Part shown: positions 1-5,978 of the stretch, in pieces | Layout: each line of letters opens with the position of its first letter | Numbering within the stretch: the stretch's first letter is position 1 | Origin: CAZQCI01 sp964592255 | Lineage (GTDB): Bacteria; UBA10199; SBBF01 | Direction of reading: 5' to 3' | Length of the DNA stretch: 5,996 bases | Assembly (NCBI GenBank): GCA_964592255.1 | Contig: CAZQCI010000124.1 | Span: forward strand, 1-5,996 | Translations under genes and position numbers: made by a program | The notes under the pieces: generated by a model | Seen by the model: the letters and a program-made list of their open reading frames with translations, nothing else | Database searches by the model: none | Told to the model about the DNA's origin: nothing

Positions 1-29
1 TTGAAAAAGTTTTGAAGCGGATGTAGAAA
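1..29 (+). promoter_or_regulatory. weak candidate sigma70 promoter upstream of mnmA
   Basis: TTGAAA at 1-6 and TAGAAA at 24-29 are separated by 17 bases, matching the sigma70 consensus at 5/6 and 4/6 positions. A transcript from here would start near base 36 and carry the hairpin at 43-62 in its leader. The match could be chance, because these bases may be the 3' end of an upstream gene: stops lie at 13-15 in frame 1 and at 24-26 in frame 3. Too little of that gene is present to identify it. Confidence 0.2.
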
Positions 30-39
30 TGGGAAATTA

Positions 40-67
40 TGGACCCCCGCCTGTGTGGGGGTGACGA
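40..67. repeat. GC-rich palindromic repeat / hairpin before mnmA
   Basis: ACCCCCGC at 43-50 pairs with GTGGGGGT at 55-62 around a CTGT loop, giving an 8-bp stem with one G-U pair in RNA. Flanked by TGGA on the left and GACGA on the right, it has the same layout as the right arm of the element at 1253-1280 (TGGA, C-rich arm, short loop, G-rich arm, TGAC). I infer that both belong to one dispersed repeat family. A GTG at 55, in frame with mnmA, lies in the right arm and is probably a false start. Confidence 0.6.
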
Positions 68-84
68 GAGACGTTGATATAATC

Positions 85-1185
85 ATGACGAATACAAAAC
101 TAAAACCGAGAGTTGTTGTGGCTATGTCTGGTGGTGTGGATTCTTCCGTGGCGGCTCTTCTTCTTGCACAACAAGGTTATGAGGTAATTGGTATTTCACT
201 TAAACTTTGGGATTATGATGAGCCGGACCGCAAACCTTCTACAAAAACGTGTTGTTCGTTTCGTGATATTACAGATGCTCGTTTAGTATGTGAAAAACTC
301 AACATTCCTTTTTATGCTTTTAATTACAAAACTCATTTTGAACAAAATGTCATCTTGCCTTTTGTAAACGCCTATAAAGCAGGGCAAACGCCTAATCCCT
401 GTGTGTTATGCAATCAGCATGTTAAGTTCGACCGGCTTTTGGAAGAGGCTCAAAAATTAGGGGCGGATTTTTTAGCAACAGGGCACTATGCTCGTATTCG
501 TCAAGATGCGGAAGGTATTTATCATTTATTAAAAGGTGTGGATGATGCCAAAGACCAATCGTATGTGTTGTTTGGTTTAAATCAGGATATTTTGAAAAAA
601 ATTCTGCTCCCTATTGGAAGCTACACAAAAGACGAAATCCGCAATTTGGCCCGCGAACATGGATTGCCAACGGCGGACAAACACGAAAGTCAGGATATTT
701 GTTTTGTCCCTAATAATGACTATGCTCGTTTTATTCAAAAGCATTACCCTTCCGATCATTTAAAATCCGGACATTTTGTAGATACAGAAGGAAATATTTT
801 AGGGGAGCATGAAGGTATTCATGCCTATACCGTTGGTCAGCGCCGTGGTTTAAAAGTGGCGATGGGGGAGCGTTATTATGTTACCCGCATCGATACGGAA
901 AAAAATGAAGTTGTTTTGGGAGTGAGGGAGGAAACTTTAAAAGAGGGTTGTACCGTCTCGCGTCTTAACTGGGTGTTGCCGAGTTATGCACAAAATCCAA
1001 AAATCAATTGTGGTGTAAAAATTCGTTATCAAAAAAATGAAATTGAGGCAGTTGTTGAAAATAATCACAATCGAGCTTTGATTCGTTTTAAGGAAAAACA
1101 TCCTGGTGTAACTCCCGGTCAAGCTGCTGTTTTCTACCACGAAGATGAAGTCTTGGGTGGTGGTTGGATTGAAGGGGTTTTGTAG
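85..1185 (+). CDS. mnmA: tRNA-specific 2-thiouridylase MnmA
   Basis: MnmA (TrmU) installs the 2-thio group on wobble U34 of tRNA-Lys, -Glu and -Gln. It adenylates U34 with ATP and accepts sulfur delivered from a cysteine desulfurase, in the cytoplasm. The 366-residue product has the usual family length. The PP-loop SGGVDSS is at residues 15-21, and the catalytic cysteine pair is C109 (in TPNPCVLCN) and C206 (in SQDICF). ATGHYA at about 131-136 and GQRRGL at about 251-256 are further family signatures, and the C-terminal beta-barrel ends in GGGWIEGVL. A CC pair near residues 56-57 is common in one MnmA subgroup. I chose ATG 85 because the earlier in-frame GTG at 55 sits inside a hairpin repeat and adds ten residues unlike the family. 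No clear Shine-Dalgarno precedes ATG 85. A TATAAT at 78-83 abuts the start but lacks a -35 partner. The neighbours rnc and era are also RNA-related. Confidence 0.96.
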   Translation: MTNTKLKPRVVVAMSGGVDSSVAALLLAQQGYEVIGISLKLWDYDEPDRKPSTKTCCSFRDITDARLVCEKLNIPFYAFNYKTHFEQNVILPFVNAYKAGQTPNPCVLCNQHVKFDRLLEEAQKLGADFLATGHYARIRQDAEGIYHLLKGVDDAKDQSYVLFGLNQDILKKILLPIGSYTKDEIRNLAREHGLPTADKHESQDICFVPNNDYARFIQKHYPSDHLKSGHFVDTEGNILGEHEGIHAYTVGQRRGLKVAMGERYYVTRIDTEKNEVVLGVREETLKEGCTVSRLNWVLPSYAQNPKINCGVKIRYQKNEIEAVVENNHNRALIRFKEKHPGVTPGQAAVFYHEDEVLGGGWIEGVL

Positions 1186-1195
1186 AAATTTTATC

Positions 1196-1280
1196 TGTCA
1201 TCCTCGCGCAAGCCGGGATCCATAGGTCAACAGGCTCGACATATCTTGTTCAATGGATCCCGGCTTGCGCCGGGATGACA
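1196..1280. repeat. long inverted repeat between mnmA and rnc
   Basis: The left arm at 1196-1223 is the reverse complement of the right arm at 1253-1280, with 26 of 28 positions matching by eye. The loop between them is 29 bases. The right arm is itself a palindrome: ATCCCGGC at 1257-1264 pairs perfectly with GCCGGGAT at 1269-1276 around TTGC. The element fills nearly the whole intergenic space. It starts 11 bases after the mnmA stop and ends 9 bases before the rnc ATG at 1290. The ATG at 1275 belongs to the repeat. It has no T-tract, so it is not a typical intrinsic terminator. It resembles dispersed palindromic elements found in many proteobacterial genomes, an assignment made from memory. 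Confidence 0.9.
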
Positions 1281-1289
1281 AAAGTCTTC

Positions 1290-2030
1290 ATGTCTTTATT
1301 TTCTTTTTTTTATTCTGGCCCTCTGCCACGTGATGAACGCTTAAAACTCAAAAATTTTGAGAAAAATATTGGACATCGCTTCAAAAATCCAGCTCTTCTC
1401 AAACGAGCTTTAAGCCATAAGTCCTATGCCAATGAATGTCGTTTGCCTTCTACCGAACAGAACGAACGTTACGAATTTTTAGGGGATGCCGTTTTGGAAT
1501 TAGCTATTTCTGATTTGATGATGGGGCATTTTCCCGAATCTTCCGAGGGGGATTTATCCAAACTACGTGCGGCTGTTGTGAATGAACAAACTTTGGCAGA
1601 GCTAGCCCGGAGGATTGATTTAGGACAATACCTTTATTTGGGAAAAGGGGAGGATCAATGTCAGGGGCGTGATAAAGACTCGCTATTGTCAGATGCCTAC
1701 GAGGCCGTTTTGGGGGCTATTTACTTGGATGCGGGTTTTAAAGCGGCCTGTCGTTTTGTTAAATTGCAATTTTCTTCTCTGATGAAAACCGCCAAGATCA
1801 GCGATATTAGCCGTGATTACAAAACAAGGCTTCAAGAAGAGTCACAAAATCGCTTTCAAAAAATTCCTTATTATGAATTGGTTTCGGAAACAGGGCCGGA
1901 CCATGACAAGATGTTTGAAGTACACCTTTCAATCAATCGCCAGGTTTATGGTAAGGGAATGGGTAAAAGTAAAAAACAAGCGGAACAAAATGCCGCCCAA
2001 GAGGCCTTGAAGGCGTTGGAGAAGGATTAG
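1290..2030 (+). CDS. rnc: ribonuclease III
   Basis: RNase III is a homodimeric, Mg-dependent endonuclease that cuts double-stranded RNA in rRNA precursors, some mRNA leaders and antisense duplexes. The product is 246 residues, slightly longer than E. coli RNase III. The N-terminal catalytic domain spans about residues 20-165, with signature NERYEFLGD at 58-66. The catalytic acidic residues are E62, D66, D135 and E138, with the same 4- and 3-residue spacings as E. coli E41/D45 and D114/E117. A double-stranded-RNA-binding domain covers about 183-245 and ends in GKSKKQAEQNAAQEAL. I prefer ATG 1290, because the in-frame ATG at 1275 lies within the inverted repeat. Neither start has a recognisable Shine-Dalgarno. 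The gene ends three bases before era, so the two are almost certainly co-transcribed. The large hairpin just upstream suggests possible self-regulation by cleavage of its own leader, as is known for E. coli rnc; that is an inference here. Confidence 0.96.
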   Translation: MSLFSFFYSGPLPRDERLKLKNFEKNIGHRFKNPALLKRALSHKSYANECRLPSTEQNERYEFLGDAVLELAISDLMMGHFPESSEGDLSKLRAAVVNEQTLAELARRIDLGQYLYLGKGEDQCQGRDKDSLLSDAYEAVLGAIYLDAGFKAACRFVKLQFSSLMKTAKISDISRDYKTRLQEESQNRFQKIPYYELVSETGPDHDKMFEVHLSINRQVYGKGMGKSKKQAEQNAAQEALKALEKD

Positions 2031-2033
2031 AAC

Positions 2034-2054
2034 ATGGTGAGTCTGTCGAACCAT
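2034..2054. repeat. short palindromic repeat forming the era start
   Basis: ATGGT at 2034-2038 and ACCAT at 2050-2054 are complementary and frame an 11-base loop. The unit resembles a dispersed bacterial repeat that yields the peptide MVSLSNH in many annotated genomes; this is recognition from memory, not a search. It supplies the era start codon and its first seven residues. Confidence 0.5.
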
Positions 2055-2730
2055 TCCTCTTTCCCTTTTAAATGTGGCCTTATTGCCTTATTGGGTGCAC
2101 CCAACGCTGGTAAATCCACCTTACTCAATAAAATTCTTCAAGAAAAAATAGCTATTGTTACCGATAAGCCTCAAACAACGCGTAAACGGCTAAAAGGTAT
2201 TCTTACAACACCCACTGCTCAAATGATTTTTGTGGATACGCCGGGTGTGCACAAGTCGGACAAGCAGCTCAATCAATATTTGTTGGGTGAAATTGATGAG
2301 GCCATCGAGGATGCCGACCTTCTTTGTTATGTTGTAGCTTCTGACCAATCTTCCCCAAAATTACTTTTTGATTTGTTTGAAAGAAATAAAAAACAATTTC
2401 CGGAAAAACCGTTTCTGATTATTTTAAATAAATCTGATTTAGGGGTACCTCAAATTTTAATTCGTCATTGCGAAGAGTTCCGCCATGGGCGAGACGACGT
2501 GGCAATCCAAGGAAGTGTTGCTGAACTTCCACGACCTGTTGAGCCTTGTGATGATATTTTTAAAGTTTCCGCCCTTACGGGAAAAGGTTTAGCCCCTTTG
2601 ATTAAAAGAATGGAAGAGTTGTTGCCAGAAGGGCCTGCTTTGTTTGATGAAGAAGATATGACGGATGTATCCATGCGGGAATTGGCCGCAGAAATCATTC
2701 GTGAAAAAGCAACAGAACTCACATTTCAAG
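2034..2730 (+). CDS. era: GTPase Era, 5' part (GTPase domain), cut by assembly gap
   Basis: Era is a GTPase that binds 16S rRNA and helps mature the 30S subunit. This part encodes 232 residues and one extra base before the Ns. The G-motifs are GAPNAGKS (G1, 21-28), the QTTR switch region (G2, 47-50), DTPG (G3, 68-71), NKSD (G4, 132-135) and SAL (G5, 179-181). The reading then continues through REKATELTFQ, where ELPYS would normally follow shortly. Shine-Dalgarno-like GGAG (2018-2021) and AAGGA (2022-2026), inside the end of rnc, support ATG 2034. The rnc TAG is in frame just upstream, so the only starts before G1 are ATG 2034, GTG 2037 or a rare CTG, all within the small repeat. The G4-G5 interval is about 16 residues longer than in E. 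coli Era because of an in-frame repeat at 2463-2509. A stop at 2757 lies in artefactual sequence, so I treat the gene as intact in the organism. Confidence 0.93.
2463..2509. repeat. palindromic repeat inserted in frame within era
   Basis: The 47-base unit has an outer stem of ATTGC (2467-2471) with GCAAT (2502-2506). The inner stem is CGCC (2481-2484) with GGCG (2488-2491) around ATG. The ends CGTCATTGCGA and GTGGCAATCC match a dispersed repeat style I recall from many Gram-negative genomes. It encodes about residues 144-159 of Era (RHCEE...VAIQ), lying between G4 and G5, where E. coli Era has about 16 fewer residues. Length and location therefore agree with an insertion into a surface loop that keeps the frame open. 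Confidence 0.7.
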
Positions 2731-2740
2731 NNNNNNNNNN
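2731..2740. other. assembly gap (10 Ns)
   Basis: Ten undetermined bases mark a scaffold join inside era. The true gap length is unknown. By comparison with E. coli Era, only about 18-20 residues (55-60 bases) are missing between the two coding parts. Confidence 0.99.
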
Positions 2741-2903
2741 CCAATACTTCCCCTCCTAGCCACAGCCCCAACAAGCTCCTCCCCAACCCCACTCATCTTC
2801 CCCAGGCCCCCCTGCACCCACAAAGAATGCCACACCCCCCCAAACCCCCGCCCCAACCCCCAACCAAAACACCCCCCCCACCAAAATAAAAGGGGGGCGG
2901 GGG
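2741..2903. other. C-rich low-quality sequence at contig edge, probably artefact
   Basis: This stretch is dominated by C and A on the + strand, with C runs of five to eight bases and very few Gs until the G-rich block at 2892-2904. Read on the minus strand it is G/T-rich with long G runs that begin once recognisable era sequence ends, as expected for failing 3' read tails with overcalled G. It does not encode the ELPYS region that Era needs here. It is also about 110 bases too long for the missing part of Era. Open frames across it, including glycine- and proline-rich ones, should not be annotated as genes. Confidence 0.8.
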
Positions 2904-3128
2904 GAAGTTACCCATATTGAAGCCACTATTTTGGTAGAACAAGAATCCCAAAAAGGCATGGTGATCGGGAAGCAAGGAAGCATGATCAAAAAAATTGGCA
3001 CCCTAGCTCGCCAAGAAATTGCGGAATTGGCGCAGACGAAAATCTTTTTAGGCCTTAAAGTAAAAGTGGATAAAAACTGGACTAAAAATCCGGCAAAACT
3101 TGCAAAGTATGGGTATAAAAATAAGTGA
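2904..3128 (+). CDS. era: GTPase Era, 3' part (KH domain)
   Basis: This is the C-terminal KH domain of Era, the part that binds the 3' end of 16S rRNA near the anti-Shine-Dalgarno. It encodes 74 residues ending at TGA 3126-3128. VTHIEATILVEQESQKGMVI aligns with the E. coli stretch ending in LILVEREGQKKMVI. The KH GxxG loop is GKQG in IGKQGSMIKKIG, followed by LGLKVKVDKNW and the terminal LAKYGYK. The start given is where recognisable Era sequence resumes, not a translation start; TTG at 2931 is not a real start either. It lies in the same frame as the 5' part, but this is uninformative because the N count is arbitrary. No convincing terminator follows. Confidence 0.9.
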   Translation, partial: EVTHIEATILVEQESQKGMVIGKQGSMIKKIGTLARQEIAELAQTKIFLGLKVKVDKNWTKNPAKLAKYGYKNK

Positions 3129-3286
3129 CCTTTAGTTTTCATCGGGATGATCCTCCACTTTAATTTTCTTGACCCTTTTTTATATTTTGATAGTCCTTAA
3201 GCTTCTGAAAATCCTTGCCCCACAGGGCATAGAGGGGGATTTCTCAGTCAATTCGCTTTCAAAAAAAATAGATTTTTAATGAAATG

Positions 3287-3293
3287 AAGGAGG
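3287..3293 (+). promoter_or_regulatory. strong Shine-Dalgarno of the aminotransferase gene
   Basis: AAGGAGG lies four bases before ATG 3298 and fixes that start. It is the best ribosome binding site in the window; mnmA, rnc and the LON-domain gene lack a clear one. The preceding spacer, 3129-3286, has a small TGCCC/GGGCA hairpin at 3216-3229 without a T-tract. A TTGACC at 3169-3174 has no acceptable -10 partner. Confidence 0.85.
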
Positions 3294-3297
3294 CTTT

Positions 3298-5142
3298 ATG
3301 TCTGGAGCTGTAGACACAAGAATACCTATTATCGTGCCTAATATTTATCAGCTAGAGCCACCAGCGATTACTCGTTTCATGTCCGGTATGTTGCAGGACT
3401 TAGACAAGCAAGGACTGTTGTCCAGGATCTTACACTTAGGGGCTGGGTATCCTAGTGGATCTGTTTCTCAACCTGAAGAGGATGAACGTAGATGGAAAGC
3501 GTGGTTGAAATTTGAAGCTGAGCGCAAAGGAGTTAAGGTAAGAGATTTATTAAGAATATATCGAAGTTATGGTGCAACAGACGGAGTAGAGGAGTTTAGA
3601 GCGAATTTTGCTACTGTTTATGGAGGTGACTTTGGTGGTGTGATGTCCCCAGGCTTTCTTGTGCCTACCACAGGTTCTACAGGAGGCTTGGACTTACTTT
3701 TGAAAGTTGTCGCTCAAACGCATGAGCCTATAGCGATTATTACTGATAGTCCTACCTATGCAGGTTTTATTTCACTAGTTAAAGAATATCCGAATGTCAC
3801 AATTTTTAGTGTGGATATGGATGAGGAAGGGCCCATTCCTGAAAAGTTTGCAGAAGCTATTGATGCGGCACGCAAAGCAGGGCGCTTTGTTCCTTTTTAT
3901 TATGCTATTCCTGATGGCCATAATCCAGGTGGGCTATCCATGTCTCAGGAAAGAAGAAATGCTATTTATAAAATATGTAGAGAAAAAGAGATTATGATTG
4001 CTGAAGATGCTCCTTACACCTACATCACTTATGAGGATGAAGCTAGCAGGGCAAAGCCTTTTTTTGTAAATGATCCCGATGGTCGTGTGATTCATGTGTT
4101 TACAGGCTCAAAAATATGGGAACCTGGGAAGCGAATAGGATATTTACATGTACCTGCGCAATGGCAAACTCAAGACGGCAAACGTGTGTTTGCAATGCGC
4201 GATATGATATTAAAGGCGGCTGGTACTCAAGGATTATTCCAAAATCCTGAAAGTTTTGCCTACTTTAATGCGATGTTACATCGTAAAAATCCAGATGGCA
4301 CTTTTAGTTTAGGCAGTTTGTGGCCCGAGGCAGAAAGAAAAAACAAGGTTTATGGTGAAAATAGATCCATCTTTCTTGCAGGGTTAAATCATTACTTTGA
4401 GGGGGTGCGTGATCGCGTAAGCTGGACTAATTCCAAAGCAGGTTTTTTTGTTGTCATTAAATTTGATAATGTTCCTTTTGTAACCGATATGGATTTTATG
4501 AAATCCCTGATTTATGAAGATTTTGTTACAACCATACCCTTGAAAGATTTTTTTCCAGACGATGCTATTTTGCGAGATGCTCGTGTTGTTAATAACCAAT
4601 TACGTCTGTCTTTTAGTTATACTCGTGCTATTAAAAGTAGAGAAAGAAAGAAAGAAATTCAAATGGCCATAGAGCGTTTTTGCCAAGCTATTTTACGCCG
4701 TTTACAAGCACGCACTATGCCTCCTGGTAGTATTCCAAGTGTACCTAAGGACTTGATCGTTGGCTCTTCTTCTGAAACAGGTCAGGTAACTGCAGCCCGT
4801 GCAGAACCACCAAGCCTTGATGGCCTTTTGTGGAGTCCACTGCAAAGAGCTATCCGTTTTTTACGAGATACAGGCTCTGCTCAATGCGATCAAATGGCTA
4901 GTCTACTAGAGTCTTCTAATTTTGATTTATCGCTAACTGATTCTGATACAATCATTACCATGATTCAGTCTGGTGCCAACGAAGATGAAATCATTGGTTT
5001 TGTTAATTCTATTACAGGACAACAGAGAGCCGTCTCAACTCTTGATGAGGTTGGTGATCCTGTCGCAGACTCGGCCTCTCAAGCCGTCACCTCTGGGGTT
5101 TTAGTAGCAACCCAAGGGCTTGTGGCCACTGTTGCTGGGTAG
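3298..5142 (+). CDS. PLP-dependent aminotransferase (class I/II fold) with C-terminal extension
   Basis: The 614-residue product contains a fold-type I aminotransferase of about 470 residues, related to the 2-aminoadipate aminotransferase / MocR-like group, plus about 140 extra residues. The PLP-site landmarks are in order. TGSTGG (125-130) grips the cofactor phosphate, and Y154 in SPTYAG probably stacks on the ring. N209 occurs in HNPGG, where many relatives have NPTG. D237 and Y240 lie in AEDAPY, and K272 in FTGSK is the expected Schiff-base lysine, followed by EPGKRIGYL. R436 in LRLSFS is the expected substrate carboxylate binder. All key residues are present, so an active transaminase is likely; the substrate cannot be read from the sequence. 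There is no N-terminal GntR-type DNA-binding domain, so it is not a MocR regulator. Residues about 480-614 match nothing I recognise. They include a helical-looking stretch (about 505-575) and a small-residue, weakly hydrophobic tail. No signal peptide is seen. Confidence 0.9.
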   Translation: MSGAVDTRIPIIVPNIYQLEPPAITRFMSGMLQDLDKQGLLSRILHLGAGYPSGSVSQPEEDERRWKAWLKFEAERKGVKVRDLLRIYRSYGATDGVEEFRANFATVYGGDFGGVMSPGFLVPTTGSTGGLDLLLKVVAQTHEPIAIITDSPTYAGFISLVKEYPNVTIFSVDMDEEGPIPEKFAEAIDAARKAGRFVPFYYAIPDGHNPGGLSMSQERRNAIYKICREKEIMIAEDAPYTYITYEDEASRAKPFFVNDPDGRVIHVFTGSKIWEPGKRIGYLHVPAQWQTQDGKRVFAMRDMILKAAGTQGLFQNPESFAYFNAMLHRKNPDGTFSLGSLWPEAERKNKVYGENRSIFLAGLNHYFEGVRDRVSWTNSKAGFFVVIKFDNVPFVTDMDFMKSLIYEDFVTTIPLKDFFPDDAILRDARVVNNQLRLSFSYTRAIKSRERKKEIQMAIERFCQAILRRLQARTMPPGSIPSVPKDLIVGSSSETGQVTAARAEPPSLDGLLWSPLQRAIRFLRDTGSAQCDQMASLLESSNFDLSLTDSDTIITMIQSGANEDEIIGFVNSITGQQRAVSTLDEVGDPVADSASQAVTSGVLVATQGLVATVAG

Positions 5143-5148
5143 ATCCGC

Positions 5149-5177
5149 TTGACTCACATGCGGGGCAGGGTTATAGC
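5149..5177 (+). promoter_or_regulatory. candidate sigma70 promoter for the LON-domain gene
   Basis: TTGACT (5149-5154) and TATAGC (5172-5177) are separated by exactly 17 bases, matching the consensus at 5/6 and 4/6 positions. Transcription would begin near 5183-5185. If real, the in-frame TTG at 5149 is the -35 box rather than a start codon, and translation begins at ATG 5188 (almost leaderless) or ATG 5260. Confidence 0.4.
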
Positions 5178-5187
5178 TTTTTCCATC

Positions 5188-5919
5188 ATGAATTTTGGAT
5201 GGCTCAAAAAGCTGTTTTCTTTCAAAAAAGAGGGTTTTCAGCCTGCGTTCATTAAAAACATGGCCTCACTTCAGGAAGTGTGTGTTTTTCCACTGCCTCA
5301 TGTTGTTTTGTTTCCTAATACCACCATTCCTCTGCATATTTTTGAAGATCGTTACAAACTGATGATGGACGAGGTATTGCGTCGGCAAATTCCTTTGGCT
5401 ATCTGTTGGGTAGGCCCACAAGCTGGTCCTTCTGTTGTTGGTTTAACATGTGGGGCCGGAAAGGTAAATTTGCTTCAAGCCTTTCCTGATGGGAGAAAAG
5501 ATGTTTCTGTAGAAGGGGAAAGCCGATTACAGATTGTACAAATACTGCAACAAACACCTTATATCCGAGCTTTGGCCAAAATTATTCCAGATAGTCCTAT
5601 CGATAGCCCTAAAGAAGAAATAGAATTAAAAAATGAGCTTACTACTTTGGTTAGGCGTTGGATTTTTCTTTCGGGGCAATTAGACGATGCCTATATACGC
5701 TATGTCGATTTATTTCCTAAACCACACTATTTGGCGGATTTTATTGCAACTACTTTTTTGCCATCTCCAGAAATTAAACAGCGTCAATTAGAAATTACCG
5801 ACCGCAAACGGCGTGTCTTGAATATGATTCATTTTGTGAAAGGCCAAGTAGAAGTTTTAGAAGAAAAAAACGAACCCGCCCTTAAGTCTTGGGCTCATAC
5901 GGAAAAGGTACTGCATTGA
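5188..5919 (+). CDS. stand-alone LON substrate-binding domain protein
   Basis: This is a member of the family that has only the N-terminal substrate-binding domain of Lon protease (PF02190-type), without the AAA+ ATPase or Ser-Lys protease domains. The biochemical role of such proteins is poorly defined; binding of unfolded or partner proteins is assumed from Lon. From ATG 5188 it has 243 residues. The hallmark FPLPHVVLFPNTTIPLHIFE, followed by DRY, covers residues 34-56. A beta-rich region follows, with VEGESRLQI and the TPYIRA segment, and then a mostly helical C-terminal half (LADFIATTFL, KRRVLNMIHFVKGQVEVLEE). The start is uncertain. TTG 5149 and ATG 5158 overlap a likely promoter. ATG 5188 adds a basic amphipathic lead (MNFGWLKKLFSFKK). 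ATG 5260 gives 219 residues and places the hallmark close to the N-terminus, as in many relatives. None has a good Shine-Dalgarno. The gene begins 45 bases after the aminotransferase stop. Confidence 0.88.
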   Translation: MNFGWLKKLFSFKKEGFQPAFIKNMASLQEVCVFPLPHVVLFPNTTIPLHIFEDRYKLMMDEVLRRQIPLAICWVGPQAGPSVVGLTCGAGKVNLLQAFPDGRKDVSVEGESRLQIVQILQQTPYIRALAKIIPDSPIDSPKEEIELKNELTTLVRRWIFLSGQLDDAYIRYVDLFPKPHYLADFIATTFLPSPEIKQRQLEITDRKRRVLNMIHFVKGQVEVLEEKNEPALKSWAHTEKVLH

Positions 5920-5943
5920 AATTTTAATACCCAAATTGAAATA

Positions 5944-5978
5944 CCCCCCTCTTAAAGTAAGAGAGGTTCGAGGGAGTG
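5944..5978. repeat. imperfect hairpin downstream of the LON-domain gene
   Basis: CTCTTA (5949-5954) pairs with TAAGAG (5958-5963) around AAG. After one mismatch, CC (5946-5947) pairs with GG (5965-5966). The C run at 5944-5949 can alternatively pair with the later GAGGGAG. It starts 25 bases after the stop codon, so it could end the transcript or stabilise its 3' end, but no T-tract follows. It may instead be another palindromic repeat. The last bases, including an ATG at 5991, are too short to assign to a gene. Confidence 0.45.

Noticed and set aside
78..83. Perfect TATAAT one base before the mnmA ATG
   Set aside because: There is no -35-like hexamer at 16-18 bases upstream (the region is the G-rich repeat arm), and a start at about 90 would lie past the only credible start codon.
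1196..1280. Inverted repeat as insertion-sequence ends or a CRISPR unit
   Set aside because: The 29-base interior has no transposase and there is no periodic repeat-spacer pattern; a short palindromic element fits better.
1813..2010. Second plus-strand frame inside rnc
   Set aside because: It overlaps the RNase III dsRNA-binding domain in another frame and has no recognisable features.
2665..2889. Plus-strand proline-rich frame crossing the Ns
   Set aside because: It is out of frame with era, spans undetermined bases, and owes its proline content to C runs in low-quality sequence.
2756..3142. Minus-strand frame encoding a glycine-, valine- and tryptophan-rich peptide
   Set aside because: It runs antisense to the Era KH domain and through the C-rich artefact. 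The composition reflects G runs on the minus strand, not a protein family.
3169..3196. TTGACC as a -35 box for the aminotransferase
   Set aside because: At 16-18 base spacing the sequence is TAGTCC-like, a poor -10, so no promoter is claimed.
3216..3229. TGCCC-CACA-GGGCA hairpin as a terminator of era
   Set aside because: The stem is only five pairs and a purine-rich stretch follows instead of a T-tract.
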